Source of the DNA: Sphingomonas lacusdianchii
GTDB taxonomy: Bacteria; Pseudomonadota; Alphaproteobacteria; Sphingomonadales; Sphingomonadaceae
Direction of reading: 5' to 3'
Assembly (NCBI RefSeq): GCF_022664395.1
Contig: NZ_JAKRET010000006.1
Coordinates: forward strand, 186,001-250,000
Length of the DNA: 64,000 bases
Part shown: positions 60,448 through 64,000 of the stretch, piece after piece
Layout: the number at the start of each line of letters is the position of its first letter
How positions within the stretch are numbered: position 1 is the first letter of the stretch
Position numbers and translations under genes: made by a program
The notes under the pieces: generated by a model
Seen by the model: only the letters and a program-made list of their open reading frames with translations
What the model was told of the DNA's origin: nothing
Databases searched by the model: none

Positions 60448-61245
60448 ATGGGCCAGACGACGCAACCGATCCTGTTCTTCGATTCGGGCGTCGGCGGCCT
60501 GTCGGTGGTCGCGCCGACCCGCGTGCTGCTGCCGACCGCGCCGATCGTCTATGCCGCCGACTCGGCCGGCTTCCCCTATGGGACCAAGACCGAGGCGGAG
60601 ATCGCGGCGCGCGTGCCGGCGCTGCTCGGGCGGCTGGTCGAACGCTATCGCCCGCGCCTCGTCGTCATCGCCTGCAACACCGCCTCGACCATCGCCCTGC
60701 CGGTGGTGCGCGCCGCGCTCGACGTGGCGGTGGTCGGCACCGTGCCGGCGATCAAGGTCGCGGCGGAGCGCTCGCGCAGCCGGGTGATCGGCGTGCTCGG
60801 GACCGAGGCGACCGTCCGCCAACCCTATGTCGACGATCTCGCGGCGCGCTTCGCCGGCGACTGCACGGTGCTGCGCCACGGATCGGCGGCACTGGTCGAA
60901 CTTGCCGAGGGCGCGCTGGCCGGCACCCCGCCCCCACCCTCGGCCGTCGCCGCCGAACTCGCCGGACTGTTCGACCAGCCGGCGGGCGACCGGATCGACG
61001 TGATCGTCAACGCCTGCACCCACTTCCCGCTGCTGGAGGACGCGATGCGCGCCGTCGCGCCACAGGTCGCCTTCGTCGACGGCGGCCCCGGCATCGCCCG
61101 CCGCATCGCCGCGCTGACGGCGGGACAGGCATTTCCCGATGCCCCCTCCCCCGGACGACTGGTCTTCACCCGGCTCGGCGAACGCGAACGCCGGGTCGCG
61201 GCGGGGCTCGAGTCGCGCGGCTTCGCATCGGTCGAGGCGCTATAG
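60448..61245 (+). CDS. murI: Glutamate racemase
   Basis: The 265-residue enzyme supplies D-glutamate for peptidoglycan. It has 'ILFFDSGVGGLSVV', 'YAADSAGFPYGTK', the first catalytic Cys in 'VIACNTASTIAL' and the second in 'VNACTHFPLLE'. The Asp, Cys and His set is complete. ATG at 60448 fits AAGGGAG ten bases upstream better than ATG 60439. It is divergent from plsY with about 95 bp between. Confidence 0.96.
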   Translation: MGQTTQPILFFDSGVGGLSVVAPTRVLLPTAPIVYAADSAGFPYGTKTEAEIAARVPALLGRLVERYRPRLVVIACNTASTIALPVVRAALDVAVVGTVPAIKVAAERSRSRVIGVLGTEATVRQPYVDDLAARFAGDCTVLRHGSAALVELAEGALAGTPPPPSAVAAELAGLFDQPAGDRIDVIVNACTHFPLLEDAMRAVAPQVAFVDGGPGIARRIAALTAGQAFPDAPSPGRLVFTRLGERERRVAAGLESRGFASVEAL

Positions 61246-61465
61246 GTTCACGCGAAGGCGCGAAGCAGGTTATTTTGCGCGCAAAGGCGCAAAGGACGCA
61301 AAGAGGATGCGCCTGTCGCCATCGATCGCGCAGCGATCCGTCGTCCGGCGCTCGAAAAGGGATGGTAAGGTTTCGCTGAAGCAAAACGGCGGACCCAGTC
61401 GCAACCCCTTTGCGTCCTTTGCGCCTTTGCGCGAACCAAAATCCCTTCGCGCCTTCGCGTGAACC
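61245..61465. repeat. 221-bp palindromic element between murI and hemA
   Basis: The outer arms GGTTCACGCGAAGGCGCGAAG (61245-61265) and its exact complement (61445-61465) are perfect over 21 bp. Second-tier arms GCGCAAAGGCGCAAAGGACG and CGTCCTTTGCGCCTTTGCGC also pair perfectly or nearly so. The central part (about 61305-61385) is less structured. No gene lies in it. Confidence 0.8.
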
Positions 61466-61568
61466 GCTTCCCCCCAACCACCTGAGACAAAATGTCCAAG
61501 CCGGTCGATCACGGTGACCACTTTTATCGGCTGGAAACGCAGCCTTTCAACGGGTACACCCCCGCCCC

Positions 61569-62813
61569 ATGAGCATCGACGCAGTTCCGGCCCGCTCGGT
61601 CGATTACAACCGTGTCTTCGCACAGGCGATCGACCGCCTGCACGAGGAAGGGCGCTACCGCGTCTTCATCGACATCCTGCGCAACAAGGGGCAATTCCCC
61701 AATGCGCGCTGCTTCGCCGGGCATAACGGGCCGAAGCCGATCACCGTCTGGTGCTCGAACGACTATCTGGCGATGGGCCAGCATCCCGCCGTCATCGCGG
61801 CGATGGAGGAAGCGCTGCACGATGTCGGCGCCGGCTCCGGCGGCACGCGCAACATCGGCGGCAACACGCATTATCACATCGACCTCGAAACCGAACTCGC
61901 CGACCTGCACGACAAGGAAGCGGCGCTACTGTTCACCAGCGGTTATGTTTCGAACGAGGCGACGCTGTCGACCATCGCCCGCATCCTGCCGGGCTGCATC
62001 ATCTTCTCGGACGAGCTGAACCACGCGTCGATGATCGCGGGCATCCGCCATTCGGGCTGCGAAAAGCGCGTGTTCCGCCACAACGACCTCGCCCATCTCG
62101 AGGAATTGCTGGCGGCCGAGGACCCGTCGGTGCCGAAGCTGATCGCGTTCGAAAGCGTCTATTCGATGGATGGCGACGTCGCGCCGATCCACGCGATCTG
62201 CGACCTCGCCGACAAATATAACGCGCTGACCTATCTCGATGAGGTCCATGCGGTCGGCATGTACGGCCTGCGCGGCGGCGGCATTTCCGAACGCGACGAC
62301 GCCGCATCGCGCCTGACGATCATCGAAGGGACGCTCGGCAAGGCATTCGGGGTGATGGGCGGTTACATCGCCGCCGATCGCACCGTGATCGACGTGATCC
62401 GCTCCTATGCGCCGGGCTTCATCTTCACCACCAGCCTGTCGCCGGTGCTGGTCGCCGGCGCGCTCGCCAGCGTCCGCCATCTCAAGGCCTCGACCGCCGA
62501 GCGCGAGGGGCAACAGGCCGCCGCGTCGACGCTCAAGACGCTGTTCGCCGATGCCGGGCTGCCGGTGATGGACACGACCACGCATATCGTGCCGCTGATG
62601 GTCGGCGATCCAGTAAAGGCGAAGCGGATCAGCGACATATTGCTGCGCGAATATGGCGTGTACGTGCAGCCGATCAATTATCCGACCGTGCCGCGCGGCA
62701 CCGAACGGCTGCGCTTCACCCCCGGCCCGGCGCACGACACGGCGATGATGCAGGAACTGACCGCCGCCCTGGTCGAAATCTGGGGCCGGCTGGAACTTCG
62801 CAAGGCGGCGTAA
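61569..62813 (+). CDS. hemA: 5-aminolevulinate synthase
   Basis: The 414-residue PLP enzyme condenses glycine and succinyl-CoA (Shemin pathway, typical of alphaproteobacteria). It has '[17 protein letters not shown]', '[15 protein letters not shown]', '[16 protein letters not shown]', '[10 protein letters not shown]' and the PLP Lys in '[14 protein letters not shown]'. The C-terminal '[11 protein letters not shown]' is also typical. The length is normal. The start is ATG at 61569. The upstream gap is filled by the 221-bp palindrome; the promoter likely lies in 61466-61568. Confidence 0.97.
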   Translation: MSIDAVPARSVDYNRVFAQAIDRLHEEGRYRVFIDILRNKGQFPNARCFAGHNGPKPITVWCSNDYLAMGQHPAVIAAMEEALHDVGAGSGGTRNIGGNTHYHIDLETELADLHDKEAALLFTSGYVSNEATLSTIARILPGCIIFSDELNHASMIAGIRHSGCEKRVFRHNDLAHLEELLAAEDPSVPKLIAFESVYSMDGDVAPIHAICDLADKYNALTYLDEVHAVGMYGLRGGGISERDDAASRLTIIEGTLGKAFGVMGGYIAADRTVIDVIRSYAPGFIFTTSLSPVLVAGALASVRHLKASTAEREGQQAAASTLKTLFADAGLPVMDTTTHIVPLMVGDPVKAKRISDILLREYGVYVQPINYPTVPRGTERLRFTPGPAHDTAMMQELTAALVEIWGRLELRKAA

Positions 62814-62817
62814 CCCG

Positions 62818-62846
62818 ATCCTCCCCGGCACCGGGGGGGCTGTCAT
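62818..62846. repeat. Fragment of the cctccccggcac repeat family
   Basis: GATCCTCCCCGGCACCGGGG matches one outer arm of the copies at 10091 and 43129. The matching second arm is missing, so this is a decayed or partial copy. Confidence 0.5.
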
Positions 62847-62911
62847 CATACGGCGCGGCAGCGTGGCGCGATGCCCCCTTCGGCATCGCCGTGCCGGGCA
62901 CGCAAGCAACG

Positions 62912-63754
62912 CTACACTGCCACCCGGTTGCCGCCGGACAGCATCGCGCCCTGCAACTTGGCGCGTGCCTCCTCAATCACCCATTGAACATCGTTATTCT
63001 GATCGGCCACGATCGCCGCCGACGCCGTCACCTTGCCAATCGCCTCGCCCGATCCGCGCAGCTTGAACTTGCGGCGTTCGAGCAGCAGCAGCGCCTCCTC
63101 GGCCTGGGCGAGGACCGCGGCCCGTGTCTGCCCCGGCACGGCGACGATGAACTCGTTGCCCGACCAGCGGATCGCCTCATGCTCGGGAAAGCTGTTCGCC
63201 AATTTGCTCGCGAACGCGTTGAGAATATTGTCGCCGACCGAATTGCCATATTGGCGGTTGATCCCGACCAGCTTGTCGATCCCGAACATCACCAGCACAT
63301 AACGCTGGTCCTGTGCAGCGATCTGATCGAGCACGCGGCGCGCGCCGGTCTGGTTGAGCGCATGGGTCAGTTCGTCATGTTCGGCGTCGACTGCACCGCC
63401 GCGGCTGTGCTCGACCGTGGCAAGCAATGCGGCGACCTGTTCGCGCAATTCCGCGACGCTGCGCTCGGTCGCGGCCAGCCGCTCCGCGATCGACGCCTCG
63501 TCGGCCGGCGCTTCCGCATCCTGCGAACCTTCGCCGCGATCGGCGATCTCGGCGGCATGCCGACGGCCGATCTCCGCGAAGCGCGTATCGCTCAATTCGC
63601 CCTTGTCGATCGACGTCTTCACGTCGTCGGACAAGTTTCCGTACGCCTTGGACAGATAAGCAAGCGCCGTTGCGTAGTTGAGCGCGTTCGGCTCAAGTTG
63701 ATTATATTCCAAAAACGCCAGCGCTTCGCGCGCATGATCGAAATCTATCCGCAT
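62912..63754 (-). CDS. GGDEF-like protein with degenerate signature
   Basis: The 280-residue protein has an N-terminal helical domain ('REALAFLEYNQLEPNALNYA') to about residue 85, a coiled-coil linker and a GGDEF-like domain. The signature reads S-G-N-E-F ('IRWSGNEFIVAV') instead of GGDEF, and the usual 'DxDxFKxxND' metal strand reads 'FGIDKLVGIN', losing the first Asp. Diguanylate cyclase activity is therefore doubtful; it may bind GTP or act as a receptor. The start is ATG at 63754, without an evident Shine-Dalgarno. Confidence 0.8.
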   Translation of the reverse strand: MRIDFDHAREALAFLEYNQLEPNALNYATALAYLSKAYGNLSDDVKTSIDKGELSDTRFAEIGRRHAAEIADRGEGSQDAEAPADEASIAERLAATERSVAELREQVAALLATVEHSRGGAVDAEHDELTHALNQTGARRVLDQIAAQDQRYVLVMFGIDKLVGINRQYGNSVGDNILNAFASKLANSFPEHEAIRWSGNEFIVAVPGQTRAAVLAQAEEALLLLERRKFKLRGSGEAIGKVTASAAIVADQNNDVQWVIEEARAKLQGAMLSGGNRVAV

Positions 63755-63854
63755 GGAACATGCAGATACTGCGTTTATTGCGTTTTTCAATCAGTAGTTT
63801 ACGAGGAAAGACGGCGCCAGATCGAAAACGGGCGATATGCCTGTCCCGACTGTG

Positions 63855-64000
63855 TCAGGGCTGGGCGAGCAACCCGGTGAGCAGCGTCAATGCCGCCAGT
63901 CCCACCGACAATGGCACCCGCAGCTTCATCCACCAAGGCGGCACATGCCCGGCCCGGACCAGCGCCATGTCGACCAGCAGCGATCCCAACAGCCCGGCGG
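63855..64000 (-). CDS. Membrane protein, C-terminal fragment
   Basis: Only the last 48 codons are in the window; the gene extends past its end. It shows 'LLGSLLVDMAL', a 'GHVPPWWMKLRVPLS' loop and a closing helix 'VGLAALTLLTGLLAQ', so it is an integral membrane protein. The 'P-x-W-x-x-x-LRxPLS' loop recalls DUF3429-type proteins, but this is a weak guess. Confidence 0.6.
   Translation of the reverse strand, partial: AGLLGSLLVDMALVRAGHVPPWWMKLRVPLSVGLAALTLLTGLLAQP

Noticed and set aside
61166..61623. Small open frames between murI and hemA with repeated 'AKAQRTQR' or 'FASFAPLR' type sequence
   Set aside because: Both strands encode such peptides because the DNA is a palindrome; this is the signature of the repeat, not of a gene.

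Overview
The window looks like chromosomal DNA from a sphingomonad-type alphaproteobacterium (Sphingomonas or a close relative). The evidence is a high-GC coding bias, the infA-maf-RNase E/G-like-yacG-tRNA-Phe block, ALA-synthase-type hemA, short-form hisG, a COQ4-type protein, an HWE-type histidine kinase, a large TonB-dependent receptor, and many short dispersed palindromes between genes. No rRNA operon, prophage, insertion sequence, CRISPR array or plasmid function was seen.

Layout. 1-2.5 kb: a tightly overlapping run of VOC/glyoxalase-like, tandem DUF1428 and SRPBCC genes, one of them frameshifted. 2.7-6.1 kb: a J-domain protein facing a run of bolA, GST, pirin and an epoxide-hydrolase-like gene. 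6.3-12.5 kb: nusB, hisD-hisG, thiL and a proton-pumping pyrophosphatase. 12.6-16.9 kb: an S9 peptidase, then infA, maf, an RNase E/G-like gene, yacG and tRNA-Phe. 17-19.2 kb: an M24 aminopeptidase and a secreted HExxH metallopeptidase.

19.2-38.7 kb is the most interesting part. It holds a GH127-Ldh-DUF885 operon, a divergent DUF5695 gene, a TonB receptor with a GH2 beta-galactosidase, a GntR/FCD regulator, and an operon for a DHDPS-family deaminase, a 4-hydroxyproline epimerase, an APC permease and a D-amino-acid-oxidase-like flavoenzyme. A palindrome, TATCGTATACGATA, or a near copy lies in front of each transcription unit. I infer a single regulon that strips sugars and peptides from plant hydroxyproline-rich glycoproteins (extensin or arabinogalactan type) and then burns the hydroxyproline.

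39-43 kb: the tesA-like esterase with an ABC ATPase and permease. 43-47.5 kb: RhlE-type helicase, a degenerate HWE kinase with a response regulator, and recF. 47.6-55.8 kb: a small lipoprotein, COQ4-like protein, Atm1-type ABC exporter, alpha/beta hydrolase, a lipoprotein methyltransferase, RecQ, a DUF442 protein and a Sel1 protein. 55.8-62.8 kb: topA-dprA-plsY, murI and hemA. The window ends with a GGDEF-like protein whose signature is degenerate and the 3' end of a membrane protein.

Protein identities are from motif recognition by eye; no database search was run. Start codons were chosen from Shine-Dalgarno spacing and stop/start overlaps where visible.
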